Source: Methanosphaera sp. WGK6
GTDB taxonomy: Archaea; Methanobacteriota; Methanobacteria; Methanobacteriales; Methanobacteriaceae
Assembly (NCBI RefSeq): GCF_001729965.1
Contig: NZ_JRWK01000003.1
Coordinates: forward strand, 101,854 to 165,853
Direction of reading: 5' to 3'
Length of the DNA stretch: 64,000 nucleotides
The notes below the pieces were generated by a model. The model searched no databases. It saw nothing but the letters and a program-made list of their open reading frames with translations, and had not been told where the DNA came from. A program made the position numbers and the translations under genes. Position 1 is the stretch's first letter. Each line of letters begins with the position of its first letter. This document shows, piece after piece, positions 51,215 through 61,673 of the stretch.

Positions 51215-51544
51215 ATGAGTGATAAAAAAATAACATATGATGATGTTAAACAATATGAATCATTATTTACAATGGTACCTTCATTTATTTTAGGTACAAC
51301 TATAAAAAGAAATACTAATGTAGTATCTAAATTCAAATCAATAGTATTATCTAATCTAGAAAGTTTAAGTCCTGAAAATAGGGAAAAATTGAATATTATA
51401 TTAGAATCAGAGGTTTCAGAATTACAATCCGTTATGAAAATTGCTTATTCTAAAACAAAGAAAAAACAGTATAAATTATTAGCAGATCCTAAGGCTGTTG
51501 ATTTTATAAAATTTAATTTAAATGAGTTAAAAAAATTACTTTAA
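51215..51544 (+). CDS. small helical protein of unknown function
   Basis: A 109-residue basic protein, mostly helical by composition, with no cysteines and no membrane segment. I do not recognise its family. GGAAGGGTGA is a strong ribosome site. An 8-bp inverted repeat AAAGTTAG / CTAACTTT (51154-51161 and 51181-51188) lies directly upstream and may form an RNA hairpin. Confidence 0.65.
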   Translation: MSDKKITYDDVKQYESLFTMVPSFILGTTIKRNTNVVSKFKSIVLSNLESLSPENREKLNIILESEVSELQSVMKIAYSKTKKKQYKLLADPKAVDFIKFNLNELKKLL

Positions 51545-51573
51545 AAAAGAAGAATGTTTAGAATAATTTTTTT

Positions 51574-52137
51574 TTATTCTATATTCACATTAATTTTTTC
51601 TTTAGTATCTTCTTCTGAATCATTGTTTTCGTCTGGTGTTGGTTCATCTTCAGTTTTTATTATTTTATTGATTAAGATATAATCTCCAATACCTATGATG
51701 TCATCTTTGTTAAGTATGGTTGTATTTTTTGGTTTTCCGAATGAAGATGGTTTTCCAATAGTTAAATTAGTAACTTTTAATTTTTCAAAGTCAATGTCTA
51801 TATTAAGTAATTTTCCAGTTTCATTTCCTTGTGAATCTAGAACAGTTTTACCTATAGCATTATTTATTTTAAGATTGTCTTCTTCATCTTCAGGTATTTT
51901 TTCAAAGATATTTCCAGATATATCATCTTTTGTTTTGTTAAGTAAAATGTAATCTCCAACTATTTCAAGGTCTTCTGAAGTTAAATTGTAATATTTTTTA
52001 TTTATAGGATTTCCAAGAGAACCAATTATTTTAGTTACTTCGTATGTTTTAACATTGAAACTTATTTCAGCTACTTTTGCAACATCTTTTGCATCTTTAC
52101 TTATTATTTTCATTCCAAAGATATCTTTTGCATTCAT
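51574..52137 (-). CDS. protein with two PRC-barrel domains
   Basis: A protein of about 187 residues with two PRC-barrel repeats: one from about residue 1 (NAKDIFGMKIISKDAKDVAK) and one near 90 (NAIGKTVLDSQGNETGKLLNI; broken here for description). The tail is acidic. The start at 52137 follows AAGTGATT, which is better than the GTG at 52146. It lies downstream of pyrE and of a single-domain PRC protein. Confidence 0.8.
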   Translation of the reverse strand: MNAKDIFGMKIISKDAKDVAKVAEISFNVKTYEVTKIIGSLGNPINKKYYNLTSEDLEIVGDYILLNKTKDDISGNIFEKIPEDEEDNLKINNAIGKTVLDSQGNETGKLLNIDIDFEKLKVTNLTIGKPSSFGKPKNTTILNKDDIIGIGDYILINKIIKTEDEPTPDENNDSEEDTKEKINVNIE

Positions 52138-52209
52138 ATTAATCACTTCTGTATAACTTTCCTTTTCTTTTATTAACTTTTATTTTATATTAATACTTAT
52201 TTATATTAT

Positions 52210-52752
52210 TTATTCATCTAAGTATTGTTTAAATTCACTTATTGTTAATAATGGTTTAAATTGTACATTGTTTTCTTCAAATGTTTTTTGTGCACCTTCT
52301 TCTCTATCAACTATTACAAAAGCTTGTGTGATATTTCCACCATTTTCTTCAATTACTTTTATAGCTTTTAATAATGAGCCTCCTGTTGTTGTTACATCTT
52401 CAACAATAACTACATTATCATTTTCAAGTAATTCTCCTTCAATTTGTTTACTAGTACCATATGATTTTTTTTCTTTTCTAATCATTAACATTGGTTTTTT
52501 TGATATTAATGATGTTGCTGTTGCAATTGGTACTGCACCTAATGCAGGTCCTGCTATTTTATCTATGTTGTCATCTTGTATTTGTTCTGTTATTAGATGA
52601 GCTACACATTCGAGAATTTCTGGTTCTGTTATTGCTTTTTTCATGTCAACATAGTAATCACTTTCTTTTCCAGAGGATAATGTGAATTTTCCAAATTTTA
52701 TTACATTATTATTTTTTAATAATTCTATTAATTTGCTTTTGTAATCTGTCAT
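52210..52752 (-). CDS. pyrE: orotate phosphoribosyltransferase
   Basis: Makes orotidine monophosphate in pyrimidine synthesis. The PRPP motif [13 protein letters not shown] near residue 115 and the flexible loop with RKEKKSYGT are typical. The length is 180. It sits between two PRC-barrel genes on the same strand with short gaps. Confidence 0.95.
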   Translation of the reverse strand: MTDYKSKLIELLKNNNVIKFGKFTLSSGKESDYYVDMKKAITEPEILECVAHLITEQIQDDNIDKIAGPALGAVPIATATSLISKKPMLMIRKEKKSYGTSKQIEGELLENDNVVIVEDVTTTGGSLLKAIKVIEENGGNITQAFVIVDREEGAQKTFEENNVQFKPLLTISEFKQYLDE

Positions 52753-52766
52753 TTCAAACCCTTTTT

Positions 52767-53039
52767 TTATAATTCATTTTCTAATTCTTCAATTACTAAT
52801 TCTGCATCGTTTATTGCTTGTTTGAGGATTATTTTATCACCAATACGGTTTATCATTTCAAATGGAACGATAATTTCATTTTTTGATATACCAATACTTT
52901 CACTTATTCCACCTTTTGTAACAATAAGTGATTCAAGTCTATTGGTTGATGTATCCAGTTCTACATCTTTAATTTTACCCATTATTGATGCTGAATTGTC
53001 TAATACTTCTTTCCCAATTAATTCATTTAATAAACGCAT
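52767..53039 (-). CDS. small PRC-barrel protein (CdpB-like size)
   Basis: A single PRC-barrel of 90 residues from [26 protein letters not shown]. The GTG at 53048 is less likely than the ATG at 53039, which has AAGTGATT before it. In haloarchaea small PRC-barrel proteins (CdpB) work with SepF in division, and a sepF gene lies 13 kb away here. That link is inference. Confidence 0.8.
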   Translation of the reverse strand: MRLLNELIGKEVLDNSASIMGKIKDVELDTSTNRLESLIVTKGGISESIGISKNEIIVPFEMINRIGDKIILKQAINDAELVIEELENEL

Positions 53040-53242
53040 ATTAATCACTTTAAATAATTATATTATGAATTGTTAAAACATAATGTATAATACTAATATA
53101 TATGTTATTTGGATGTTATAATTTTTTACAATTATACTTTATTTTATTATAGTTCTAATACTATTTTTTTATCAAAATAATTAAACTATTAAAATACTAA
53201 ATAATATTAGATATACTAATAAAAGTTATGGGGAATTATTTA

Positions 53243-53752
53243 ATGAAGATATATATTTTAGATGCATCAGGTTTAATCAATGGTTTTTATTCTAAAGATT
53301 CACTTAATCTAATGACATCCTCAACAGTATCTGAAATTAGGGATATTAATACAGAAATGTTATTAAATAACTGTATTAATGAAGGAATTATAAGAATTGA
53401 AAATGTAAACTTCAATGAAGAAAAGGATATTCAGGATGTATTATTATCTAGTGGAGATTTAATGAGACTTTCGGCTACTGATAAGGATATAGTAGCATTA
53501 GCACTTAAATATAAAAAAGAAGGTCATGATGTAATTACTGTCACTGATGATTATTCAATGCAGAATGTACTAAAATTACTTAATCTTAAGTTTAAATCTG
53601 TACGTACTGAAGGTATTAAAAAAACAATTCAATGGCAGAGAATTTGTAAAGGATGTAGAAAAAAATATCCCTCTGACAGTACAGAAAAAGAATGTGATGT
53701 ATGTGGATCACCAATTATTAGAAAACGTATGAAAGCAAGAAGTAATCATTAA
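53243..53752 (+). CDS. nob1: rRNA endonuclease Nob1
   Basis: PIN-domain nuclease that trims the 3' end of 16S rRNA. The catalytic D is in YILDASGLI, with E and D residues in TVSEIRD, SATDKDIVALA and TVTDDYSMQN. A zinc ribbon CKGCRKKY ... CDVCG ends the protein. GGGGAAT supports the ATG at 53243 over 53228. Confidence 0.94.
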   Translation: MKIYILDASGLINGFYSKDSLNLMTSSTVSEIRDINTEMLLNNCINEGIIRIENVNFNEEKDIQDVLLSSGDLMRLSATDKDIVALALKYKKEGHDVITVTDDYSMQNVLKLLNLKFKSVRTEGIKKTIQWQRICKGCRKKYPSDSTEKECDVCGSPIIRKRMKARSNH

Positions 53753-53769
53753 AAAAAATAGAGGGTATT

Positions 53770-54900
53770 ATGAGTTTAAAAATTGGAATAATAGTTCATG
53801 GTCCTGGAATAATTGACACAGGAGAAGCAAAACGAATTATAGGTATTTTATCTAATTATGGTGAAGTTTCATGTAGACTTGGTGGAACAATGGGACGAAC
53901 TGCTGTTATTGATGCTAATTTAGAAGACATAATTAATATTGAAGATAAATTACTACCAAGTCAATCTATACAATTATTGTCTGAAGACAATGATATTTTA
54001 TTCTTACTAAATTATGGAAAATCCACAGTTACAGGTCATACATTTGGATATAAAGTATTAAATAATGTTGGTAAACAGGTTAATTTAGTACAAATAGAAC
54101 GTCCTGGAGAAAGTGATGGTATTATAATTCAATGGAATAAATTCTCAGATATTAACTTAATAAAAAGGATTGCTCATGATTTAAAATTACCTATAACTAA
54201 TTATGATGAAGTAATTGATTTAGTTGAAGATTTAACTGGTTATAGTAGAGAAAATAATAGAATTGAACGAAAAGTTGCAGGTGTATCCCCTGAGGAAAAT
54301 ATAATGTTAAATGGTATAATTATAGGGAAGGTTACATCAAATAATTTAACAATAATTTCAGAAAATAATCAAATTATAGAAATGAAAGGTGGAATTATTA
54401 AACAACATGGCTTAGAAAAATTAGGGGATGTTGATTTATCCAAGGCTATTATAAAAACAGGATTACTAAGAAAATCAGAAAATATAAATCCTAGAATTAT
54501 AAATCATGAACGAAAAGATAAACTAAAAGTAATGTTCCTAGATCATGCAGCGGAAGATATTTACAAGTACAAAGACATTGATTTATTAGTTACAATAGGT
54601 GATGATACAACACTATTATCATCAGATATATTATATCGTTTTAGTATTCCTATTATTGGAATAACTGATGGTGACTTAGATAAAGTAGTGCTTAAAGGAT
54701 TTAGACATGATGATTCTCTAATTATTCAAGTAAAATCGGGGTATGATGATATTATTGGTAATATAATTCATGAACTATTATTTAAATCAGAGAATTATTT
54801 AATCATAGATGATATGGAAGAATTTAAAGAAAAAATAATAAGTATCATAAATAATCAAAAAATATCTTATAAATTTGTAGATAAACAATTAGTGGATTAG
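53770..54900 (+). CDS. DUF2117 family protein
   Basis: A 376-residue protein found mainly in methanogens. It begins with IGIIVHGPGIIDTGEAKRI, then GGTMGRTAVIDA. A C-terminal part has the pattern KVMFLDHAAEDIYKYKDI and LVTIGDDTTLLSSDI. No catalytic site is known to me. It follows nob1 by 17 bp and precedes mmp2. Confidence 0.8.
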   Translation: MSLKIGIIVHGPGIIDTGEAKRIIGILSNYGEVSCRLGGTMGRTAVIDANLEDIINIEDKLLPSQSIQLLSEDNDILFLLNYGKSTVTGHTFGYKVLNNVGKQVNLVQIERPGESDGIIIQWNKFSDINLIKRIAHDLKLPITNYDEVIDLVEDLTGYSRENNRIERKVAGVSPEENIMLNGIIIGKVTSNNLTIISENNQIIEMKGGIIKQHGLEKLGDVDLSKAIIKTGLLRKSENINPRIINHERKDKLKVMFLDHAAEDIYKYKDIDLLVTIGDDTTLLSSDILYRFSIPIIGITDGDLDKVVLKGFRHDDSLIIQVKSGYDDIIGNIIHELLFKSENYLIIDDMEEFKEKIISIINNQKISYKFVDKQLVD

Positions 54901-55004
54901 ATAACACTTTGTTAAATTATTAGTATTTAAAATAATAAATGAATAACTATTGATAACAATTAACTACAATATAGTATATTATAATAATCAAGCGGGGAAT
55001 AATT

Positions 55005-55988
55005 TTGGATTTTAATGAAATAATTGAATCAATAAGAACATTTAAGGGAGTAACACGTAAAAAATCAATAGCAGATGTACGCGAGAAATTAAAAGATGTA
55101 TATAATGTTTCAGGTAATGTCTATTTAGCATTTGGTGATGATGCAGCCGCTATAGATATAGGGAATAATCAATTAATGTTACTGGCAACTGATGGTATAT
55201 GGGGCTCATTAATGGATATAAATCCATGGTGGTCTGGATATTGTTCTGTACTAGTAAATGTTAATGATATAGCAGCAATGGGTGGACTTCCAATGGGAAT
55301 GACTAATGTTTTATCATCATCCAATCCAGAAATAACAGCAGAAATAATGGATGGAATAAAAGAAGGTGTGAAAAAATTTGGAGTACCTATGGTTGGAGGA
55401 CATACTCATCCAGACACACCGTATGATGCATTAGATGTAGCAATAAGTGGGATTGTGGATAAAGAAGCAGTTATACCAAGTTGTGGTGCAAAAACAGATG
55501 ATAATATTATAGTAGCAATAGACTTGGATGGTAGTATATATCCAGGAACAGAAATAAATTGGGATACAACAAGTGATAAATCACCAAAATATGTTCAGGA
55601 TCAAATAAAAGTAATGAATACAATTGGTAAAAAACAATTAGTTCATGCTGCAAAGGATATTAGTAATCCTGGAATTGTAGGAACACTAGGAATGTTACTT
55701 GAAGCATCTAATATGGGTGCTCAAATAGAATTAGAACAAATTCCTCGACCTGATGATATTGACTGGATTAGGTGGTTTAAAATGTATCCTGGAAGTGCAT
55801 TTGTATTAACAGCACCTGAAGAAACCACTGATAAAACTATTAGTTTATTGAATAAAGAACATATCAATGCAGAATGTGTTGGAAAAGTAATAGATAATCA
55901 TAAATTAGCAATGTCTTATAAAAACAATACTAAAACTGTATTTGATTTTAATTCTGAAATAATCATGGGATTTACAGAAGACAAATAA
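55005..55988 (+). CDS. methanogenesis marker protein 2 (AIR synthase-related)
   Basis: Mmp2, 327 residues, of the PurM/ThiL/SelD fold. It shows the ATP-binding AFGDDAAAID near residue 43, LVNVNDIAAMGG and VGGHTHPDTPYDALDVA. It is conserved in methanogens but its reaction is unknown. The TTG start follows GGGG. It heads the marker cluster but is separated by 328 bp from the next gene. Confidence 0.88.
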   Translation: MDFNEIIESIRTFKGVTRKKSIADVREKLKDVYNVSGNVYLAFGDDAAAIDIGNNQLMLLATDGIWGSLMDINPWWSGYCSVLVNVNDIAAMGGLPMGMTNVLSSSNPEITAEIMDGIKEGVKKFGVPMVGGHTHPDTPYDALDVAISGIVDKEAVIPSCGAKTDDNIIVAIDLDGSIYPGTEINWDTTSDKSPKYVQDQIKVMNTIGKKQLVHAAKDISNPGIVGTLGMLLEASNMGAQIELEQIPRPDDIDWIRWFKMYPGSAFVLTAPEETTDKTISLLNKEHINAECVGKVIDNHKLAMSYKNNTKTVFDFNSEIIMGFTEDK

Positions 55989-56316
55989 AAAAAATTCTTT
56001 TTCCTAAAATTTCATATTTAACTTCCTCTTTTTTTTCTTTGTAGATTTGGTTTTAAACTAATTTTTTTTTCAGGAATTTCATTGTAAATTTGTTATTTTT
56101 TTTATAATCTTGAGACTTAACCATATGTTAATGAATGTAAGTATATTTCTAAGTTACTATTTCTCTTAATTAAGTGCCCAGTTAATCATTTAAATGTATT
56201 AATACTATAAAGCTAATAAATTAAAATTATAGAAATACTTCATAATTTCTAAAAATCAGGGAATTATTTATTTAATATTTTTGTCATGTAATAATTCTTT
56301 ATTTGAGGCGAAAAAA
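55989..56316. other. 328-bp leader region of the marker operon
   Basis: AT-rich with T-runs after mmp2 (probable termination). A 7-bp hairpin TAGAAAT / ATTTCTA at 56230-56251 lies upstream of mmp3. No convincing ORF. Confidence 0.45.
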
Positions 56317-57849
56317 ATGCAAGTTAAAATCAATAATGTGGAAATGGATATACCTATAGGATCAACTGTGGAAGATGCTATAAAACTGTCCAAAGCACCT
56401 TATATTACTGGTTCGGCTATTGCTTTAATTGAAGGGCGAGAAGAGCTTGAAAGTCATGTAAATAAGTACAGTATTGAAACTACGGGTGGTAATATAATTA
56501 TTGAATTAGTTGATACTGCAAATATGTTAACTGATTTCTGGAAGAATAATTATAAAAAATTCATAGGAACAGCTATAAGGTGGACAACATCTCATGAGGT
56601 AGCTATAGGTTCAATAGTATCTGATTTAGAACCTACTAATGAGGAACATCTTTATAATAGGGGAGATGTGATAATCAGTTTATCTAGTTTTTCTAATGAA
56701 TCTACACATATTATCATTTCTAAAGTTAAACATGAAGGTATATATGGAGTACCTAATCAAAATAAGGGTGTTTTTGCTACAGTAGTGGGTGGTAAACGAA
56801 ATATAATAAAACTCAAAAATACTGATGAAGTTTTAGATATTCATCCAGTCATAGAAAGAAAGAGTATAATAAAAAGTGCAGCAGTCACGGATTTCAACAC
56901 AGAATTAAAACAGGGAAATGAATTATACACTTACATTGAAGTTGAAGCAAACCCTGAAGCACCTATATCATTTGAACATTTTCTTAAAATAATTGAAGAT
57001 GGAACATTACATGTAGATTATGAATCAGAAAGTTTCATAGGAAATAACACTTTAAAAGGTTTAGAAAAAGATACAGAACTAATTGAAAAAAGAAAAAGAG
57101 GTGTTGTAACACTAAGAAATCAGGGGGCTGGTGTAGGACGAGTATATATTTATAGAGAAGATCGTGTATCCGTACCAACACATAATATAATAGGTCATGT
57201 TACACGAGGTATTCAAATACTAGATACTGTAAATGAACATGATAAAATAACAATAGTAACAAATCCTGAAAAAATATCTACTGTTGCTCTTACACAAAAA
57301 GAAGCAGATGACTATCTTGATAAACTAGGTATTGAACATGAACGTGATGGTCTAACTGATGATGATGCAATTATTGTAGCACAAGATCCACTATACACTA
57401 TAGATGTACATAAAGAAAATAAACTTAAAACTCTAGGAGTACCAAAAGAAGACTTTGTGGAAATAGAATTATATCCAGAAGAAAGTCCAAGTTCTGTATG
57501 GTACTTTAGGAAAATATCAGGCTTACTTAATGGTGATGTAGGACATCTACAAGTAAATATGGCTATTAAAGAAATGAATATATTAATGTTCAAAGCAGTA
57601 AATAAAGAAGCAAAAGGTTTAATTCCTGAAAAATTACCTGATGGAAAAGTACAAGCATGGGAAATTTGTGTAAGTAATACTGCATGTAAGCATGTTGGAA
57701 ATATAGGTATACGATTTATAGACAACACAGAATTTGGTCCGACAGGTGAATCATTCAGTAGTACAAATATTATTGGAAGAGTAGTTGGTGGATTCGATAA
57801 TCTTAAAGCATTTAAAGAAGGAGATACAGTCTATGTTAAAGAACGATAA
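56317..57849 (+). CDS. methanogenesis marker protein 3 (Mmp3)
   Basis: Mmp3, about 510 residues, with an N-terminal ubiquitin-like part ([24 protein letters not shown]; broken here for description) and long mixed domains; databases relate part of it to peptidyl-prolyl isomerases. It is a component of the complex that activates methyl-coenzyme M reductase. GAGG precedes the ATG at 56317; the frame also opens at 56281. It overlaps mmp6 by 17 bases. Confidence 0.9.
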   Translation: MQVKINNVEMDIPIGSTVEDAIKLSKAPYITGSAIALIEGREELESHVNKYSIETTGGNIIIELVDTANMLTDFWKNNYKKFIGTAIRWTTSHEVAIGSIVSDLEPTNEEHLYNRGDVIISLSSFSNESTHIIISKVKHEGIYGVPNQNKGVFATVVGGKRNIIKLKNTDEVLDIHPVIERKSIIKSAAVTDFNTELKQGNELYTYIEVEANPEAPISFEHFLKIIEDGTLHVDYESESFIGNNTLKGLEKDTELIEKRKRGVVTLRNQGAGVGRVYIYREDRVSVPTHNIIGHVTRGIQILDTVNEHDKITIVTNPEKISTVALTQKEADDYLDKLGIEHERDGLTDDDAIIVAQDPLYTIDVHKENKLKTLGVPKEDFVEIELYPEESPSSVWYFRKISGLLNGDVGHLQVNMAIKEMNILMFKAVNKEAKGLIPEKLPDGKVQAWEICVSNTACKHVGNIGIRFIDNTEFGPTGESFSSTNIIGRVVGGFDNLKAFKEGDTVYVKER

Positions 57850-58339
57850 AGATATTGATACAGAATTTTGTCATATTCCTATGGGTGATGGAACATATCA
57901 TGATTCTAATCAAAAAGGTAAAATTACACGTATGATAATTTTAGGTCCTGGATGTGCAGTAAGTTCAAAAGAATTACTGAATTTCTTACATTTATTAGAA
58001 TTACCAATAAATATTCGTTTAACCTGTTATGGTGCTAATTTGAATGGAACTCCTGAACATGTTATGGAAGCAGTTCAAAAAGCAAGAGCTATTGATCCAT
58101 CACATATATTCATAAAATTTAGGGGATTTCCTCCAGGTGATCCAAGAAGATGTAGAGCAAAAAGAGGAGGGGCTCGTGAAGGATTCCATCAAATTGAAGC
58201 AGAATATAAGTTATTACAAGATGTAAGTTATGCTTTAGAACATCCTAAACATATTGATATAACAGTACCTGAGAAAATTTCAGTAGATGAATTTATAGAA
58301 GTAGTAAATTCAGTGGATGCTGAAACTAATAAGAAATAA
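57833..58339 (+). CDS. methanogenesis marker protein 6
   Basis: Mmp6, about 168 residues. It has [18 protein letters not shown] and [26 protein letters not shown] (broken here for description), its conserved blocks. GGAG before the ATG at 57833 decides the start over 57785, giving a short overlap with mmp3. Function unknown. Confidence 0.88.
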   Translation: MLKNDKDIDTEFCHIPMGDGTYHDSNQKGKITRMIILGPGCAVSSKELLNFLHLLELPINIRLTCYGANLNGTPEHVMEAVQKARAIDPSHIFIKFRGFPPGDPRRCRAKRGGAREGFHQIEAEYKLLQDVSYALEHPKHIDITVPEKISVDEFIEVVNSVDAETNKK

Positions 58340-58409
58340 TATGGGAAAATGGATGATTATAAAAATGAAATTTAATTTAATAAGGAGAAAATAAAATAGA
58401 GGTTATATT

Positions 58410-58868
58410 ATGAAAGTTGCAATATTTCCACCAAATTCTATGATTTTAGCGGATATGATTGTTAGAGGAGGGCATGAACCATTAGTTGTTCAAAGTGAAA
58501 TGAAACAAAAAGTTACTAGTCCAGAAATAGATGCACCTCCATTTAACATGACTGAAGAAGATCCAATTGCAGGTCTTAAATATGCTGCAATTGAAGTGCC
58601 TTCTGGAGTAAGAGGACGTATGTCTTTATTTGGTCCTATAATAGAAGAAGCAGAAGCAGCAATTATAATGAATGAAGCACCATTTGGATTTGGATGTGTG
58701 GGTTGTGCAAGATCTTCTGAACTAACAGTATTTTCTTTAAGAAGAAGAAATATACCTATTCTTGAACTAGATTATCCAACTTCACGTGATGCTACAGTTG
58801 AAATGGTTTATAAAATAAATACATTTTTAGATGAATTGAATGAAAAGGAGGCTAAATCTGATGATTAA
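58410..58868 (+). CDS. methanogenesis marker protein 5
   Basis: Mmp5, 152 residues, with [20 protein letters not shown] at the N-terminus and the cysteine-bearing segment [16 protein letters not shown] near 90-105. The C-x2-C pair could bind metal. It follows mmp6 by 70 bp with its own GGAG/GAGG sites, and overlaps mmp15 by eight bases. Confidence 0.9.
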   Translation: MKVAIFPPNSMILADMIVRGGHEPLVVQSEMKQKVTSPEIDAPPFNMTEEDPIAGLKYAAIEVPSGVRGRMSLFGPIIEEAEAAIIMNEAPFGFGCVGCARSSELTVFSLRRRNIPILELDYPTSRDATVEMVYKINTFLDELNEKEAKSDD

Positions 58869-60114
58869 AATAGCTCAATTATCATGTGGTACAGAATATA
58901 GTGGGATTCAAAAAGAAATAGAAAAAGCTGCAGAAATGTTTGGAGCAGAAATGGTTCTTCCCGATGTAAATCTTGATGATATAAATGAAGCATATGAGAA
59001 ATTTGGTTTAAGTTGTGCAAGTTCAAGTCTTAAATTAATGATTGCAAGGGCAATGTCTTTAGTAGAAGGAAAAAATGATGCAGATGCTGTATTTATATGT
59101 ACTTGTTTTAGATGTGCAGAAGGGGCTATAGCAAGAAATGAAGTACGTAGATTAATTCAAAATAATACAAATTTACCTGTAGTAACATATTCATTCACAG
59201 AAAAAACAAAAGCTTCAGAATTATTCATACGTATGGAAGCATTAACTACTGTAGTTTCAAGAAAAAGTATTCTTGCACGTGAAAAACAAGAAGGTCTTAC
59301 TTTAGGTATAGATAGTGGTTCCACCACGACAAAAGTAGCATTAATGGAAAATGATGAAGTAATTGGAACAGGATGGGTACCAACAGGAGATATTCTAGGT
59401 TGTGCAAATGATGCTATTAATCAAGCATTGGAAGGTACATGTTATAAATTAGATGATGTTGAAGCTATTGGTACAACAGGTTATGGTCGTATTACTATTG
59501 GTAAACAAATGGGTGCAAAACTTATTCAAGAAGAAATATCTGTAAATAGTAAAGGTGCAGTTTATCTTGCAGGAGCACAGAGAGGTGAAGCAACAGTACT
59601 GGATATTGGAGGTATGGATAATAAGGTAATTACAGTAAATAATGGTATACCTGATAACTTTACTATGGGTGGTATCTGTGCAGGAGCATCTGGTCGTTTC
59701 TTAGATATGACTAGTGGAAGATTAAATGTGGATATTACAGAACTAGGACCTCTAGCACAAAAAGGTAACTATAAAAATGCAGTATTAAACAGTTATTGTA
59801 TTGTATTTGGTATTCAAGACTTAGTAACATCTCTTGCAGGTGGAGCTAAAAAAGAGGATGCTGCAGATGCTGCATGTCATTCAGTAGCAGAACAAGTATA
59901 TGAACAACAATTACAGGAAATTGATGTTCGTGAACCATTAATTCAGGTAGGTGGTACTTCTCTTATCACAGGTTTAGTCGATGCAGTTCAAGATATTCTT
60001 GGAGGTATTGAGATTATTGTACCTGAATATTCACAGTATATTGGAGCAGTAGGTGCTGCAATGCTTGTATCTGGACTTAAAGATACTGATATTGATGATA
60101 GTAAAAAATTCTAA
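58861..60114 (+). CDS. methanogenesis marker protein 15 (BcrAD/BadFG ATPase family)
   Basis: Mmp15, about 417 residues. The N-terminal 150 residues have several cysteines ([11 protein letters not shown]). From about residue 148 it is an ASKHA ATPase like the activators of 2-hydroxyacyl-CoA dehydratases: [29 protein letters not shown] and the cluster cysteine in [13 protein letters not shown]. Such proteins drive low-potential electron transfer with ATP. GGAGG supports the ATG at 58861. Confidence 0.9.
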   Translation: MIKIAQLSCGTEYSGIQKEIEKAAEMFGAEMVLPDVNLDDINEAYEKFGLSCASSSLKLMIARAMSLVEGKNDADAVFICTCFRCAEGAIARNEVRRLIQNNTNLPVVTYSFTEKTKASELFIRMEALTTVVSRKSILAREKQEGLTLGIDSGSTTTKVALMENDEVIGTGWVPTGDILGCANDAINQALEGTCYKLDDVEAIGTTGYGRITIGKQMGAKLIQEEISVNSKGAVYLAGAQRGEATVLDIGGMDNKVITVNNGIPDNFTMGGICAGASGRFLDMTSGRLNVDITELGPLAQKGNYKNAVLNSYCIVFGIQDLVTSLAGGAKKEDAADAACHSVAEQVYEQQLQEIDVREPLIQVGGTSLITGLVDAVQDILGGIEIIVPEYSQYIGAVGAAMLVSGLKDTDIDDSKKF

Positions 60115-60138
60115 TCATGATTGAGGAGTGAATGTAGT

Positions 60139-60690
60139 ATGTATGTAGAATGTTATGATGAAGTAGGTGCTCAAGTATATGATACACTACTTAGACATAC
60201 ACTTCAAGATTTAAAATTAGCAAGAGCAATTAGTGCTATAAAAATATTCATAGAACCTCGTGAACCCATATTTATAGGAGTAGTTAAACTAGAAAAAGCA
60301 TCCACACCAATATATCTTAATGATATAGCTTCCTATAAATTAGAGGAGAATGTTTTGAAAATAACAGTTGAAAATGAGGATTATACTCCAAATCTATTAA
60401 GAGCATTATGGGAAAAGGAAGGACGAATTAATGTAACTCAACCTGATAGATATAAAATTGAAGTAGAAAATCCAACAATAGATGCTGAAAAATTAATGAT
60501 TCATAATCCATCACAAGAATTAAAACGAAAAGTTTATGATGCATTATTTAGAATAATACCTGAAGGATTTCGTATGACACGTAATGCAAGTGAAGGAAAT
60601 CTGATTAGTATTATGTGTAGTGATGAAATAATTGATGAAAAATGGAATAAGAAATTTAATGAAGTAATAGAAGAAGTTAAAAATCAATAA
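60139..60690 (+). CDS. methanogenesis marker protein 17
   Basis: Mmp17, about 183 residues, with MYVECYDEVGAQVYD at the start and PEGFRMTRNASEGNLISIM near the end. Mmp17 is a known component of the methyl-coenzyme M reductase activation complex with Mmp3 and Mmp7. GGAGTGA supports the ATG at 60139 rather than the TTG at 60121. It follows mmp15 by 24 bp. Confidence 0.9.
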   Translation: MYVECYDEVGAQVYDTLLRHTLQDLKLARAISAIKIFIEPREPIFIGVVKLEKASTPIYLNDIASYKLEENVLKITVENEDYTPNLLRALWEKEGRINVTQPDRYKIEVENPTIDAEKLMIHNPSQELKRKVYDALFRIIPEGFRMTRNASEGNLISIMCSDEIIDEKWNKKFNEVIEEVKNQ

Positions 60691-60719
60691 TTTTCAAAAC
60701 AGTTATTGGAGGGTTTTTC

Positions 60720-61586
60720 GTGAATGATGAAAAAAAGAGTCATTTTGCGCATGTAACACAAGCACATCCCTGCTTCAATGAAAAAATACATGATAAAGTA
60801 GGTAGGATTCATATTCCAATTGCCCCTAATTGTAATATTCAATGTGGTTTCTGTACAAGAAAATTTAACAATACAGAAAATAGGCCAGGAGTAACATCAT
60901 GTATTATGTCTATAGATGAAGCTATAAATCATATAAGAAATACCACAAATGAAATTCCCATAAGTGTTGTTGGTGTTGCAGGACCTGGAGATTCATTATG
61001 TAATGAAGAAACACTAGAATTATTTTCACGAATTAAAGAAGAATTTCCTGATTTAATATTATGTATGAGTACAAATGGATTGCTTGTACCAAAATATGCA
61101 AAAAAAATTTCAGAAGTAGGTGTTAAAACAGTAACAATAACTATAAATGCTGTTGATTTAGATATTGGTGCAGAAATTTATGATAATATAGAATATGAAG
61201 GTAAAATATATCATGGCAAGGAAGGTTTCAAAATACTTCTTGAAAATCAATTAAAAGGTATTGAAATGTTATCACAGTTAGGTGTAATTGTTAAAGTTAA
61301 TAGTGTATTAATACCTGGAGTAAATGATGAACACATAGTAGACATAGCAAAAACTGTTAAAAGTAGAGGAGCATCTATTATGAATGTTTTACCATTAATA
61401 CCATTAAATAAATTTAAGAATCTTGAAAAACCTGGCTGTGGTATGTTAAGTGATGTTCGTGAACAAGTTGAAGAATATCTTCCAGTATTCAGAGCTTGCA
61501 CACAATGTAGAGCAGATGCATTTGGTATACCTGGTAAAAAAGAACAAGATTTTTCACTAGAATTAATACCTAATAGTCATTATTAA
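60720..61586 (+). CDS. nifB: NifB, radical SAM enzyme for the 8Fe-9S-carbide (L/NifB-co) cluster
   Basis: Archaeal short NifB, 288 residues. The radical SAM triad is C38-x3-C42-x2-C45 (CNIQCGFC). The NifB-type HPCF has C18, and CTQCRADAFGIPG near the end gives C260 and C263, ligands of the precursor clusters. The ENRPGVTS block is typical. The GTG start follows GGAGG. It is 29 bp after mmp17 on the same strand, so probably in the marker operon. No nitrogenase structural genes are in the window. Confidence 0.92.
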   Translation: MNDEKKSHFAHVTQAHPCFNEKIHDKVGRIHIPIAPNCNIQCGFCTRKFNNTENRPGVTSCIMSIDEAINHIRNTTNEIPISVVGVAGPGDSLCNEETLELFSRIKEEFPDLILCMSTNGLLVPKYAKKISEVGVKTVTITINAVDLDIGAEIYDNIEYEGKIYHGKEGFKILLENQLKGIEMLSQLGVIVKVNSVLIPGVNDEHIVDIAKTVKSRGASIMNVLPLIPLNKFKNLEKPGCGMLSDVREQVEEYLPVFRACTQCRADAFGIPGKKEQDFSLELIPNSHY

Positions 61587-61673
61587 CCACCATATTTTTT
61601 TCCTTTTTTTATAAATATTATTAATTTTAAAAAATATACAATATAGTAACTATTATTATTTTAGGAGAATTAT

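Noticed and set aside
60720..61586. nifB taken as a sign of nitrogen fixation
   Set aside because: Methanogens may carry NifB without nitrogenase, and no nifHDK is seen here. The operon points to the marker proteins instead.
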